Positions 42,727 to 51,344 of a stretch of DNA of 64,000 bases are shown piece by piece; the stretch's first letter is position 1, and the number at the start of each line of letters is the position of its first letter. Origin of the DNA: an uncultured Lentisphaerota bacterium (GTDB lineage: Bacteria > Verrucomicrobiota > Kiritimatiellia > CAIQIC01); assembly GCA_903912445.1 (NCBI GenBank), contig CAIWHP010000011.1, positions 1-64,000 of the forward strand, read 5' to 3'. Made by a program: the position numbers and the translations under genes. The notes under the pieces were generated by a model that was given only the letters and a program-made list of their open reading frames with translations, was not told where the DNA came from and did not search any database.

Positions 42727-44840
42727 TGATCCGCCTCGACCACGTTTGCAAGACTTACCGGATGGGCGACACCCTGGTGCGCGCCTTGGATGATGTGTCG
42801 CTGGAGATCAAGGCCGGCGAGTTCGTCGCCATCATGGGCGCGAGCGGTTCCGGCAAGTCCACACTGATGCACATCCTCGGGCTGCTCGACCGGCCGACCT
42901 CCGGCGCGCACTGGTTGTTCGGCCGCGATGTGGCGGGCCTCGGCGAGGACGAAAGCGCGATCCTGCGCAGCCGCACGGTCGGCTTCGTCTTCCAGCAGTT
43001 CCACCTGCTGGCGCGCACCAGCGCGGCCGAGAACGTCGCGCTGCCCGCGCTCTACTGCTTCGATCCCATCCCGGCGGCCCGGCCCGCCGCGCTGCTGCAG
43101 GCCATCGGCCTCGGGGACCGGTTGCACCACAATCCGAACGAGCTCTCCGGCGGCCAGCAGCAACGCGTGGCCATCGCCCGCAGCCTCGTCAACGCGCCGC
43201 GGATCCTGATGGCCGACGAGCCCACCGGCAACCTCGACTCCGCGTCCGCTCTCGAAATCATGGGCCTCCTGAGCGAGCTCAACCGGCGGGGCATCACGGT
43301 CATCCTTGTCACGCACGAGCCGGACCTTGCACTCTACGCCACGCGGATCATCCGGCTGCGCGACGGCAAGATCATCAGCGACGAGGCCAACACGCCGCCG
43401 GACCTGCCCAACCTCGGGAAAACCGGTGCCGACCTGTTCCAAGCCCTTGCGAACAGAGATCAGAAAGCAGGGGGGAGAGGTCAGACGCCGGAAGCCGTCG
43501 GACCGCAAGCATCCGCCATCAACCCGCCACCCGCCACCAGCATCCCGGCCCCCACCCTGCTGCCCACGCTCGAGGCGGACGCCCTGTTGCCGAACAAGGC
43601 CGCGCGCCTGCGCGGAAGCCTGCGGCGCTTCGGGCCGCTGCTCCGGCAGGCGTTCCGTTCGGTCGCGGCGGCCAAGGTGCGTTCCGCACTTTCGATGCTC
43701 GGCATCCTGATCGGCGTCGCCGCGATCATCGCCATGCTCGCGCTGGGCAGCGGCGCCAAGCAGGCGATGGAGAAACAGATCTCCTCGATGGGCTCGAACC
43801 TGCTGATCCTCTACCCCGGCATGACGCAGCAGAAGGGCGTCAGCCAGCAGCTCGGCGCCTCGACGCGCCTGACGCTGGAGGACTCCATCGCGCTCAAGGA
43901 CGAAATCCCCACGGTCCGCTACACCGCGCCGCAGCTCGACGGACGGTTCCAGGCCGTCTATCGCGACCGCAACTGGAACACCTACGTGCTGGGCACGACG
44001 CCGCCGCAGCTGACCATGCGCAACTGGTCCTTGCTCAGCGGCCGCTTCTTCAGCGAGGAGGAGGTCCGGACGCGCGCCCGCGTCGCCGTCATCGGGACCA
44101 CCGTGCAGCGCGAGCTGTTCGATGAAACCGTCAACCCGGTCGGCGAATATATCCGGCTGAACCGGATCAGCTTCCAGGTGATCGGCCTGCTGGGCCCCAA
44201 GGGCGCGACCGGCTTCGGCGACCAGGACGACGTGGTGATGATCCCGGTGACGACCGGGCTCTATCGCCTGATGGGCCGGCATTTCCTGGACCGCATCAAC
44301 ATCGAAGTGACCGACCTGGCCGCCATGCCGCTCGCGCAGGGGCGGGTGATGGACGTGATGAAGCGGCGGCACCGCGTGCCGGCCTCGCAGGAGGAGCCGT
44401 TCACCATCCGCAACCTGGCGGAATTCCAGGAAGCGCTGATGACCGTGACGCGGACGATGTCCATCCTGCTCTCCTCCATCGCGGTGATCTCCCTGCTCGT
44501 CGGCGGCATCGGGATCATGAACATCATGCTCGTCAGCGTCACCGAGCGGACCCGCGAGATCGGCCTGCGCAAGGCGATCGGCGCCCGGCGCGGCGAGATC
44601 ATGATGCAGTTCCTCGTCGAAGCCCTCGCCATCAGCGTCACCGGCGGCAGCATCGGCATCGCACTCGGCTGGGGTATCAGCGCCGGCATGAGTTCCCTGG
44701 CCGGCTGGCCGACCGCGGTGGCGCCGACCTCCATCGCGCTCGCCTTCGGCTTCTCGGCGCTCGTGGGCATCGTCTTCGGCCTCTGGCCCGCCCGCAAGGC
44801 CGCGCTGCTCAATCCCATCGAAGCCCTGCGTTACGAGTGA
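42726..44840 (+). CDS. MacB-type ABC exporter (ATPase-permease fusion)
   Basis: 704 residues. The ATPase has Walker A GASGSGKST (38-46), FQQFHLL Q-loop, LSGGQQQRVAIARSL (about 140) and Walker B ILMADEPTGNLD (about 160). Four membrane helices follow: one before the large periplasmic domain (about 315-345) and three at the end (about 575-700), with the FtsX-type GGIGIMNIMLVSVTERTREI motif. MacB drives mechanotransmission export of toxins, lipopeptides or lipoproteins with an adaptor and TolC. The linker between ATPase and permease (about 228-295) is some 50 residues longer than usual and contains LPNLGK, FQALAN and INPPP, an eroded copy of the dispersed repeats. Confidence 0.9.
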   Translation: MIRLDHVCKTYRMGDTLVRALDDVSLEIKAGEFVAIMGASGSGKSTLMHILGLLDRPTSGAHWLFGRDVAGLGEDESAILRSRTVGFVFQQFHLLARTSAAENVALPALYCFDPIPAARPAALLQAIGLGDRLHHNPNELSGGQQQRVAIARSLVNAPRILMADEPTGNLDSASALEIMGLLSELNRRGITVILVTHEPDLALYATRIIRLRDGKIISDEANTPPDLPNLGKTGADLFQALANRDQKAGGRGQTPEAVGPQASAINPPPATSIPAPTLLPTLEADALLPNKAARLRGSLRRFGPLLRQAFRSVAAAKVRSALSMLGILIGVAAIIAMLALGSGAKQAMEKQISSMGSNLLILYPGMTQQKGVSQQLGASTRLTLEDSIALKDEIPTVRYTAPQLDGRFQAVYRDRNWNTYVLGTTPPQLTMRNWSLLSGRFFSEEEVRTRARVAVIGTTVQRELFDETVNPVGEYIRLNRISFQVIGLLGPKGATGFGDQDDVVMIPVTTGLYRLMGRHFLDRINIEVTDLAAMPLAQGRVMDVMKRRHRVPASQEEPFTIRNLAEFQEALMTVTRTMSILLSSIAVISLLVGGIGIMNIMLVSVTERTREIGLRKAIGARRGEIMMQFLVEALAISVTGGSIGIALGWGISAGMSSLAGWPTAVAPTSIALAFGFSALVGIVFGLWPARKAALLNPIEALRYE
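43404..43451. repeat. Eroded (fossil) paired palindrome element in MacB linker
   Basis: Codons ctg-ccc-aac-ctc-ggg-aaa give LPNLGK and ttc-caa-gcc-ctt give FQAL. Centres (43412, 43444) are 32 nt apart, as in copy 4. The peptide is kept while third bases broke the DNA palindrome. Confidence 0.6.
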
Positions 44841-44943
44841 GCGTGACGCAACACGAAACCCATGAACACGGAGCGAACCGCAGCCATGCGAGTCAGGCCT
44901 AGAGTGGCCCCCGCAGTGGTCTTGCGCGACCCTTGCCGCTGAT

Positions 44944-45372
44944 ATGAACAGCACGATCAAAGCCGGGATCACCTACTTTGCCATGGTGCTGGGCGCAGGT
45001 TTCATCATGGGCACCATCCGCGTGCCCCTGCTCGTGCCCCGCTTGGGCGAGCGCATGGCTGAGCTCAGCGAAATGCCAGCCATGTTTGTCGTCATCCTCC
45101 TGTCCGCCCGGTTCATCACCAGGCGGTTTGCGCTACCGCCGCGCACAGCGGTGCGCCTGGCTGCCGGGCTGCTGGCCCTCGGCCTTTCGGTCCTGACCGA
45201 GCTGCTGCTCGCCGCGCTCCTCCAAAATCGGCCCGTGCTCGAGTACATCAAGAGTCGCGATCCTGTTTCCGGCGGGGTCTACCTGGCCATGCTCGTGTTA
45301 TTCGCGCTCATGCCACTTATTCTGGCACGGGTGCAATTGGCGCGCGCCGGCTCCGGGCGTGAGCGGGTCTAG
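44944..45372 (+). CDS. Integral membrane protein, unknown function
   Basis: 142 residues, four hydrophobic segments (about 7-27, 42-58, 70-92, 110-128). Features include GAGFIMGTIRVPLLVPRLGE and SARFITRRFALPP. No family is recognised with certainty. It is 103 bases downstream of the exporter on the same strand; a link is possible but not shown. Confidence 0.6.
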   Translation: MNSTIKAGITYFAMVLGAGFIMGTIRVPLLVPRLGERMAELSEMPAMFVVILLSARFITRRFALPPRTAVRLAAGLLALGLSVLTELLLAALLQNRPVLEYIKSRDPVSGGVYLAMLVLFALMPLILARVQLARAGSGRERV

Positions 45373-45442
45373 CTCTTTGTTAGATCCGGCTGCGGGGGGA
45401 CAGCGCTGCCCGGAGCCTTGAGCCCTGCGCCCCGTTACACTA

Positions 45443-45483
45443 AAAAAAACCGCCCGGCGGGTCCAGTAGGACTTGCCGGGCGG
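45443..45483 (-). terminator. Rho-independent terminator of ahcY
   Basis: On the minus strand CCGCCCGGC pairs with GCCGGGCGG (45475-45483 with 45450-45458) around a 16-nt loop and is followed by eight T residues (45443-45450). It lies 22 bases after the ahcY stop. Confidence 0.92.
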
Positions 45484-45504
45484 CAGCGTGGCTTGAGCGC
45501 TGGC

Positions 45505-46920
45505 TCAGTAGCGATAGTGGTTCGGCTTGAACGGGCCGGCCACGGGGATGCCGAGATATTTGGACTGCTTCGGCGAAAGCTTCTGCAGCTTGACGCCCAG
45601 CTTGCCGAGGTGCAGCCGCGCCACGTGCTCGTCGAGGAACTTCGGCAGCGTGTAGACGCCGACGGGATACTTGGCGGTGTTGCAGAACAGCTCGATCTGC
45701 GCCAGCGTCTGGTTGCTGAAGCTGTTCGACATGACGAAGCTCGGGTGGCCCGTGGCGCAGCCGAGGTTGCAGAGCCGGCCCTCGGCCAGCAGGATGATGC
45801 TGCGGCCGGACGGGAAGGTGATGCGGTGCACCTGCGGCTTGATCTCCATCCAGTCGTACTTCTTGATGGCCTCGACCTGGATCTCGCTGTCGAAGTGCCC
45901 GATGTTGCAGACGATGGCGAGGTGCTTCATCTGCTTCATGTGCTGCTCGGTGAGCACATCGCAGCAGCCGGTGGCGGTGACGAAGATGTCGCCGAGCTTG
46001 CACGCCTCTTCCATCGGCATCACTTCATAGCCTTCCATCGCGGCCTGCAGCGCGCAGATGGGGTCGATCTCGGTGACGATGACGCGCGCGCACTGGCCGC
46101 GCAGGCTCTGGCACGAGCCCTTGCCCACATCGCCATAGCCGGCGACGACCGCGACCTTGCCCGCGAGCATGACGTCGGTCGCGCGCATGATGCCATCCAC
46201 GAGCGAGTGGCGGCAGCCGTAGATGTTGTCGAACTTGCTCTTGGTGACGGAGTCGTTGACGTTGAACGCGGGGAAAAGCAGCTCGCCGCGCTGCTGCATC
46301 TGGTAGAGCCGGTGGACGCCCGTGGTCGTCTCTTCGCTGACGCCGCGGATGCTCTGCACCATCTTGTGGAAGCGGCCGGGGTTCTTCTTGACGGCCTTCT
46401 TGACCTGCGCGAGCAGGATCTTTTCCTCGGTGCTTTCCGGCGTGCGGTTGAGCACGCTCGGGTCGTTCTCCGCGGCATAGCCGAGGTGGACGAAGAGCGT
46501 CGCGTCGCCGCCGTCATCGAGGATCATGTTCGGGGCTTCATCGCCCCAGTCGAGGATGCGGTCGGTGTAGTCCCAATAGGCTTCCAGCGTCTCGCCCTTG
46601 ACGGCGAACACGGGCGTGCCGCGCGCGGCGATCGCGGCGGCGGCGTGGTCCTGCGTCGAGAAGATGTTGCAGCTGGCCCAGCGCACCTGGGCGCCGAGAT
46701 GCTGCAGGGTCTCGATCAGCACCGCGGTCTGGATCGTCATGTGGAGCGAGCCGGCGATGCGGGCGCCCTTGAGCGGCTGCTGCTTGCCGTACTCCTCGCG
46801 GATGGCCATCAGCCCCGGCATCTCGAACTCGGCCAGGTCGATTTCCTTGCGGCCGAAGTCGGCCAGCGCCATATCCTGTACGACAAAATCGCCCTTGCGG
46901 ACGGATTTCTTTTGCTTCAT
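45505..46920 (-). CDS. ahcY: S-adenosylhomocysteine hydrolase
   Basis: 471 residues, AGGAG five bases before ATG 46920. Typical segments: [73 protein letters not shown]-binding [11 protein letters not shown] (about 258-268) and C-terminal KPNHYRY, which closes the NAD site of the neighbouring subunit. It splits SAH to adenosine and homocysteine, clearing the product of methyltransferases such as the CheR domain upstream in the window. The long form with the 40-residue insertion ([19 protein letters not shown]) is the common bacterial type. It is preceded by the small basic protein gene and ends at a strong terminator. I found no SAH riboswitch. Confidence 0.97.
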   Translation of the reverse strand: MKQKKSVRKGDFVVQDMALADFGRKEIDLAEFEMPGLMAIREEYGKQQPLKGARIAGSLHMTIQTAVLIETLQHLGAQVRWASCNIFSTQDHAAAAIAARGTPVFAVKGETLEAYWDYTDRILDWGDEAPNMILDDGGDATLFVHLGYAAENDPSVLNRTPESTEEKILLAQVKKAVKKNPGRFHKMVQSIRGVSEETTTGVHRLYQMQQRGELLFPAFNVNDSVTKSKFDNIYGCRHSLVDGIMRATDVMLAGKVAVVAGYGDVGKGSCQSLRGQCARVIVTEIDPICALQAAMEGYEVMPMEEACKLGDIFVTATGCCDVLTEQHMKQMKHLAIVCNIGHFDSEIQVEAIKKYDWMEIKPQVHRITFPSGRSIILLAEGRLCNLGCATGHPSFVMSNSFSNQTLAQIELFCNTAKYPVGVYTLPKFLDEHVARLHLGKLGVKLQKLSPKQSKYLGIPVAGPFKPNHYRY

Positions 46921-46959
46921 GACAGACTCCTGGACTGCGGTTGCGGAGGCAGCGGAAAC

Positions 46960-47112
46960 TCAGGTCTGCTTGGTTTTCGGCAGGCCGTAGGCGCGGTCGC
47001 CCTCTTTCCACTTGTCGTTCTTGCGCATGATATCGATGCGCTCGAAACGCTTGAGGACGTTGCGTTTCGCCGTGATCTTGCTCGCCGACTTCAAACTCGG
47101 ATGCATGGACAT
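46960..47112 (-). CDS. Small basic protein of PVC bacteria (ribosome-associated type family)
   Basis: 50 residues from ATG 47112 (CGGAG nine bases upstream): MSMHPSLKSASK, then ITAKRNVLKRFERIDIM and KWKEGDRAYGLPKTK. It matches a short basic family that I recall as TIGR04137, conserved in Verrucomicrobia, Chlamydiae, Planctomycetes and relatives; its role is unproven but the size and charge suggest RNA or ribosome binding. Thirteen of 50 residues are Lys or Arg. It lies 39 bases before ahcY and is probably co-transcribed with it. Confidence 0.85.
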   Translation of the reverse strand: MSMHPSLKSASKITAKRNVLKRFERIDIMRKNDKWKEGDRAYGLPKTKQT

Positions 47113-47155
47113 GGTATTGACTCCGTTCTATCCGCCGTTGCGCGGCGGGCGCGGA

Positions 47156-47183
47156 TTGATAGCAGATTCGGCGGGAAAGTCAA
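47156..47183 (-). promoter_or_regulatory. Candidate sigma70-type promoter for small basic protein and ahcY
   Basis: Minus strand TTGACT (47178-47183), 16-nt spacer, TATCAA (47156-47161). The predicted leader of about 37 nt holds a GC hairpin (CCGCCG/CGGCGG near 47132-47148). Confidence 0.5.
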
Positions 47184-47295
47184 TAAGCCGCTGCCACAAA
47201 ATGCTGTCGGCCGGCTCCGGACCCGGCCGTGCGCCCCACCCTCCCGGGGACCGCGGCAGGCCGGCCGCTGCGGCCCGCGGGCGGAGCCGGAGCGG

Positions 47296-48399
47296 TCAGG
47301 CTTCGTCGCCGAAGCTGACGCCGAGGGCGCGCGCCGCGCGGACGAGCTGATGGTCGGCGGGGACGGTGCGCAGCTTGGCAATGGCATCCTTGATCAGGAC
47401 GGAAACGATGCTGTTGTTCTGCAAGGCGGCCATGACGCCATAGGGGCCGCTGCAGGCGCAATGCGCGGCATGGACGCCGAGTCGCGTCGCCAGCACGCGA
47501 TCGAAGGCGGTCGGCGAGCCGCCGCGCTGGAGATGGCCGAGCACGGTGACGCGCGTTTCGAGCCCGCTGCGGGCTTCGACTTCGCGCGCGACCTCGGTGC
47601 TGATGCCGCCGAGCTGCTTGGCATCGGTGCGCTTGTTGTCGAGCGACCTGACCACCTCGTGGCCATCGGGCAGCTTCGCGCCTTCGGCCACGCAGACGAG
47701 GCTGAAGCGTTTGCCGTGTGTCGCGCGCTCGGTGACCTTGCGGCAGACGGCTTCCCACGTGAACGGGATCTCCGGGATCAGCAGCACATCCGCGCCGCCG
47801 GCGACGCCGCCGTGCAGCGCAATCCAACCGGCATAGCGGCCCATGACCTCCACCACGATCACGCGGTGGTGCGAGTCCGCCGTCGTATGCAGCCGGTCGA
47901 GCGCCTCGCAAACGACCGAAACGGCGGTGTCGAAACCGAACGTCAGATCGGTCGCGGCCAGGTCGTTGTCAATCGTCTTGGGCACGCCGACCACCTTGAG
48001 GCCCAGATCGCTCAGCTTGTCCGCGATATGCATCGTGCCGTCGCCGCCGACGGCGACGAGCGCGTCGAGCCCGGCCTGCTTGAAATTGCGCAGCGCCTTG
48101 AAGGACGTGTCCTGGATTTCGACCTTGCCGGTCGCGACCTCGACGGGATAGTGCCACGGATCGCCCTTGTTCGAGGTGCCCAGGATCGTGCCGCCGAGGT
48201 TGAGGATGCCGGAGACGTCGCGGTTGGTCAGCTCGCGCATGCGCCCCTCGACGAGGCCCTCGAAGCCATCCTCGATGCCGACGACCGTGGCGCCGTACTC
48301 ATGCATCACCGTCTTGCCGACGGCGCGGATCACCGCGTTGAGGCCGGGGCAGTCGCCGCCGCCGGTCAGGATGCCGATGCGTTTTAAAGTTGTCATCAT
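47296..48399 (-). CDS. pfkA: 6-phosphofructokinase
   Basis: 367 residues from ATG 48399. Motifs: GGGDCPGLNAVIR (13-25), VGGDGTMHIADKL (117-129), catalytic PKTIDNDL (140-147), MGRYAGWIALHGG and LGHLQRGGSP. It phosphorylates fructose 6-phosphate in glycolysis. The position that separates ATP from pyrophosphate users in GGDG is Gly (ATP type), while the residue before TIDND is Lys, as in PPi enzymes and some ATP enzymes of actinobacteria and protists. So it belongs to the mixed group; ATP is the more likely donor. It stands 180 bases upstream of the small basic protein. Confidence 0.92.
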   Translation of the reverse strand: MMTTLKRIGILTGGGDCPGLNAVIRAVGKTVMHEYGATVVGIEDGFEGLVEGRMRELTNRDVSGILNLGGTILGTSNKGDPWHYPVEVATGKVEIQDTSFKALRNFKQAGLDALVAVGGDGTMHIADKLSDLGLKVVGVPKTIDNDLAATDLTFGFDTAVSVVCEALDRLHTTADSHHRVIVVEVMGRYAGWIALHGGVAGGADVLLIPEIPFTWEAVCRKVTERATHGKRFSLVCVAEGAKLPDGHEVVRSLDNKRTDAKQLGGISTEVAREVEARSGLETRVTVLGHLQRGGSPTAFDRVLATRLGVHAAHCACSGPYGVMAALQNNSIVSVLIKDAIAKLRTVPADHQLVRAARALGVSFGDEA

Positions 48400-48602
48400 G
48401 TTTGCCGCTCTCTGTTGGTTTGGCGGACTGTAGGCCAGACGCGCTTTTCCTGCCAGCAGAAATCGAGGGCTGGTTTCACTCATAGCGCGGAGCACGCGCC
48501 GCCAACCATGCGGCAGCAAGCTGCCGCGCCTTGTTCATCCGCTACACATCGCAACGGCTTGAGATGGGCGGAGCTTCCCAGCCTCGCGAGTCCTCCCACA
48601 CG

Positions 48603-48652
48603 TTTTCCAAGGATTGGAAAGTGAACCCCGTTTTTTTCCAATCCTTGGAAAA
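48603..48652. repeat. Paired palindrome element, copy 5 (centres 48612 and 48643)
   Basis: ttttccaaGGAttggaaa and ttttttccaaTCCttggaaaa, centres 31 nt apart. The two central triplets are complementary (GGA and TCC), so the whole pair can also fold as one large hairpin. Confidence 0.92.
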
Positions 48653-48708
48653 CACTCGAAGCGGGCAACGGGGCTACCCGGCCGGCAGCTATGCGCGGTA
48701 TCGCGAAA

Positions 48709-48759
48709 CGGTAGCGGCGACCTGGTGTCGCCGACGGCAGCCACAGGCCGCCGCTACCG
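48709..48759. repeat. Hairpin element with CGGTAGCGGCG ends
   Basis: CGGTAGCGGCG (48709-48719) faces CGCCGCTACCG (48749-48759). The pairing extends inward with mismatches over 19 bases. It looks like a different small repeat family, as no second copy is seen in this window. Confidence 0.6.
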
Positions 48760-48798
48760 CAGACCTTGGCGATAAACATCGCGAAACTTTGACCCCCA

Positions 48799-49554
48799 TC
48801 ATTTCGCATCAGGTTTTGTCGGCGCGGGTGGCGGAAGGCGCTGGCGGACGGCGCGGACGGCTTGTGCAATCTTTTTACCGTAGCGCTGGCCGCCCTCATG
48901 TTCCAGCAACTCGAAACGCGGATGCTTCAGGATGGGCGCCTCGGTCAAGATGCTTGTTCCGGCGGCATTGGCCGTGTCCTTGAGCGCGCCCGCGAAGGCC
49001 GCGCAGAGGCCGTTCATCTCGTCCAGTTTCTCCCGCAGGCTTTGCTCCGAGCCATCCGGCCAATAGCCGCCTTCGTCCGTGATGCGCACCTGCACGCCGA
49101 GCGTCTGCCAGAAGGCCAGCAAGGCGATCGCGGTGCGATGACAGCGCAGAAAGTTTTCCCAGCCGTGCTCGCTGGCGTATTGCGTCTTGCAGAAGAATTG
49201 CAGGCGCCAGCCCTGCCCCACCTGCGTGGGCAACAGGCGACCGCGATGCTCGATGGTGGACGGATAACGGCACAAGCCCGTCATCAGCCACTCGGAACCT
49301 TCGCCGAGATTCACCGAAAACACCCAGCCCTCCTGCGGTGGCACCTCGGCCTGCGTCGCCTCAGCACCCTTCGCGTCGGGCAGCGGCAGCCAGTGGATGC
49401 CCATGATGAAATCCGGCTCGACGCGGATGAGCGGAGTGACGTCCGGGACGTTCTGCTCCCGCGCAAAGGCGCGCGCCTTCGCCACCAGCGCCTTCACCTC
49501 CGTCAGCGTGTGTGTTCCGTCCAACTGCAGCGTGTAGTGAATAGTCAGTCCCAT
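48799..49554 (-). CDS. Hypothetical protein, last gene of the beta-helix operon
   Basis: 251 residues from ATG 49554, with GAGGAGGAT four bases upstream. It begins MGLTIHYTLQLDG and continues with mixed alpha/beta character (LTEVKALVAKARAFAREQNV, GWVFSVNLGEGSEWLMTGLC, YASEHGWENFLRCHRTAIAL). No signal peptide is seen and no known domain is recognised. Its start is 10 bases after the stop of the beta-helix protein, so co-transcription is likely. Cytoplasmic, function unknown. Confidence 0.65.
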   Translation of the reverse strand: MGLTIHYTLQLDGTHTLTEVKALVAKARAFAREQNVPDVTPLIRVEPDFIMGIHWLPLPDAKGAEATQAEVPPQEGWVFSVNLGEGSEWLMTGLCRYPSTIEHRGRLLPTQVGQGWRLQFFCKTQYASEHGWENFLRCHRTAIALLAFWQTLGVQVRITDEGGYWPDGSEQSLREKLDEMNGLCAAFAGALKDTANAAGTSILTEAPILKHPRFELLEHEGGQRYGKKIAQAVRAVRQRLPPPAPTKPDAK

Positions 49555-49564
49555 GACATCCTCC

Positions 49565-50866
49565 TCAGGGTTGCACCGCAAACGCGCCGAGATCGGGCTG
49601 CCCGGAAGCCGGGCGCGCTGCGCTGTTGTGCGGCGTTCGATATTGCCGCAACTCTCCGCCAAGGGCGCTGCGGATCTCCGGCGGCAACGGCCGCCCCCGG
49701 GCGCCGTGCGTCCGCAGCTGATAAGCGTTCTGCGCCGGATTTCTGAACCATCCGGAGAGATCGGCCTGGGGGAACAGCGTGCGCTCAAGGCCGGGGACTT
49801 CGCCAAAGTTGCTGCCGAGCAAATTGTGCGACCCATGCACGGCACCGGCCTGGTGTGCCGCAGCGATGAGCTGTTGGCCCGGCTGCCGCGCGCCGCCGTC
49901 CCAGACGATGTTGTTGAAAAACTGCGCCCGCGCCTGGCCGCTCGACAGCGTGACCACCGGCGTGACGAACGGCGTGACGATGGTGTTGTGGATGAGATAG
50001 AGCGTGCCGTCGTGTTCCTTGCCGCCGTCCTGGCCGAAGTGAATCACCCCGCGATTGCCGGCACAGTTCCGCGCCTTGACGATGAGGTTGCCGGCGAGCA
50101 CGGCATCGCTGCCAGGGCTGGTCGTGTCGCCCTGCGCATCCACGAGGTCGAACTCGCGGTTGGCAGAATCATGGATATAGCAGGCCAGCACGCTGGTCCG
50201 ATGCGCACGGCTCTTGACGTTGTGGCCGGTCAGGCTGCTGTGCACCTCGCACCCCACCAGCGTCACGCTCGTGCCGCCGAGATAGAGGTTGTGGTTATAG
50301 CCGGGATCGGCCAGGTCGCCGTTAGAATGGATTAGGCAATTCTCGATCAGTTGATTGACGCCAGCGTGCGGCGTGCCGTCGCCGTTGGACATGATCCCCA
50401 TGTCGTTGTGATGGATGACGCAGTTGCGGATGGTCACGTCGTTCGCCTGGTTGATGCGCACGCCCGCACCGTTGTGGCTGGCGTTATGCGCGCCGGTGAG
50501 TTCAAAACCTTCGAGCAGGCCCCCCTCGGCCCCGCGGCTGAACTGGACGATGGCGCGCGGTACGGCGCCGCGCCCGCTCTGGTCGCCACCCTTACCGGAG
50601 AGCACCACGCGACCGCCGACTGCCTTGAGCGTGATACGCGGCCGGGTGATGTTCAGGGCAACCTGCGCATAGGGTGCGGCGGCGGGCAGCGGATGGACAG
50701 CGATCACATCGCCCGGCTGCGCTTTGGCCAGCGCCTCCGCAAGGTGCGCAAAGGGCTGCTGCGGGCCGACGACCAACTCCGCCGCGCCAGCCCCCCACGC
50801 CGCCAGAAGAACAACCAGTCCGCCACCGGTCCGGCTAAGCACCCTCGTGCTCATGCTCATCGTCAT
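49565..50866 (-). CDS. Secreted right-handed parallel beta-helix protein
   Basis: 433 residues. ATG 50866 has GAAAGGA seven bases upstream and overlaps the previous gene by 32 bases. After a signal peptide (ending AAWGAGAAE), the entry LAEALAKAQPGDVIAVHP and repeated coil strands (ANDVTIRNCVIHHNDMGIMS, NQLIENCLIHSNG, GTLYLIHNTIV, ARAQFFNNIVWDGG) define a pectate-lyase-like beta-helix. Such proteins bind or cleave polysaccharides. Catalytic residues cannot be assigned. The C-terminus (PDLGAFAVQP) is typical of family members. Confidence 0.82.
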   Translation of the reverse strand: MTMSMSTRVLSRTGGGLVVLLAAWGAGAAELVVGPQQPFAHLAEALAKAQPGDVIAVHPLPAAAPYAQVALNITRPRITLKAVGGRVVLSGKGGDQSGRGAVPRAIVQFSRGAEGGLLEGFELTGAHNASHNGAGVRINQANDVTIRNCVIHHNDMGIMSNGDGTPHAGVNQLIENCLIHSNGDLADPGYNHNLYLGGTSVTLVGCEVHSSLTGHNVKSRAHRTSVLACYIHDSANREFDLVDAQGDTTSPGSDAVLAGNLIVKARNCAGNRGVIHFGQDGGKEHDGTLYLIHNTIVTPFVTPVVTLSSGQARAQFFNNIVWDGGARQPGQQLIAAAHQAGAVHGSHNLLGSNFGEVPGLERTLFPQADLSGWFRNPAQNAYQLRTHGARGRPLPPEIRSALGGELRQYRTPHNSAARPASGQPDLGAFAVQP

Positions 50867-51230
50867 CGGCCAGTCCTTTCGGAATTTGCTGGCCGGCGAC
50901 CGCCTTCGCTGCGGGTCGCTTGGCCTGGAAGGTCAGGACCTTGCGCCCCGCCACATCCATCAAAACCGTTGAAAGGGTGACAACCTTGCCAGCCCAGTCA
51001 TCGGTCTCCTCGCTGCCGAGAATCTCGGCGAGTTGGTAAGCCAGCGATTTGCCCATCACGACCCCCTTGCGCGCCTCGCGGAAGTACACGACGAACTTCT
51101 GCACCTCCGGTGCCTTGGGATTCGGCCGCATCTTCTCCGGCATGACCCGCGCGATCGTCAGCGTCACCTCTTTGCCCTGCAATTCCTCGGCGCTTGCGTA
51201 ACGCTTCGGAAACATTTCAGTCAAGTGCAT
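50835..51230 (-). CDS. Small hypothetical protein resembling phage DNA-metabolism-module proteins
   Basis: 131 residues from ATG 51230 (GGAGG five bases upstream); ATG 51242 is an alternative. The pattern RYASAEELQGKEVTLTI, then QKFVVYFREARKGVVMGKSL and DDWAGKVVTLSTVLMDVAGR reminds me of short beta-rich proteins found next to recombination genes in phages and prophages. That is recollection, not proof. An acidic His/Asp/Glu tail ends the protein. It is translationally coupled to the beta-helix gene, an odd pairing. No other phage genes are visible. Confidence 0.55.
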   Translation of the reverse strand: MHLTEMFPKRYASAEELQGKEVTLTIARVMPEKMRPNPKAPEVQKFVVYFREARKGVVMGKSLAYQLAEILGSEETDDWAGKVVTLSTVLMDVAGRKVLTFQAKRPAAKAVAGQQIPKGLADDDEHEHEGA

Positions 51231-51344
51231 AGGAACCTCCATTCATGGCATCAGCCTAGGCCCTTCCCTGCCGGCGTCAAGCCCGATGTGCCGGCCACCG
51301 CGCATCGGCCCGGGCGTGAGGGCGCGCGGCCGCACGAGGCCCCT

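Larger units (their letters stand above)
48400..48798. other. Intergenic region carrying two repeat elements
   Basis: About 400 bases between phosphofructokinase and the 251-residue gene, both on the minus strand. It holds palindrome pair copy 5 (48603-48652) and a separate hairpin (48709-48759). No credible gene or clear promoter is seen. Confidence 0.6.

Noticed and set aside
42381-44972. Long minus-strand open frame opposite MacB
   Set aside because: Antisense shadow; His/Arg/Asp-rich and without recognisable folds.
46921-47183. SAH riboswitch upstream of ahcY
   Set aside because: The leader is too short and the conserved SAH aptamer core is absent; only a simple GC hairpin is seen.
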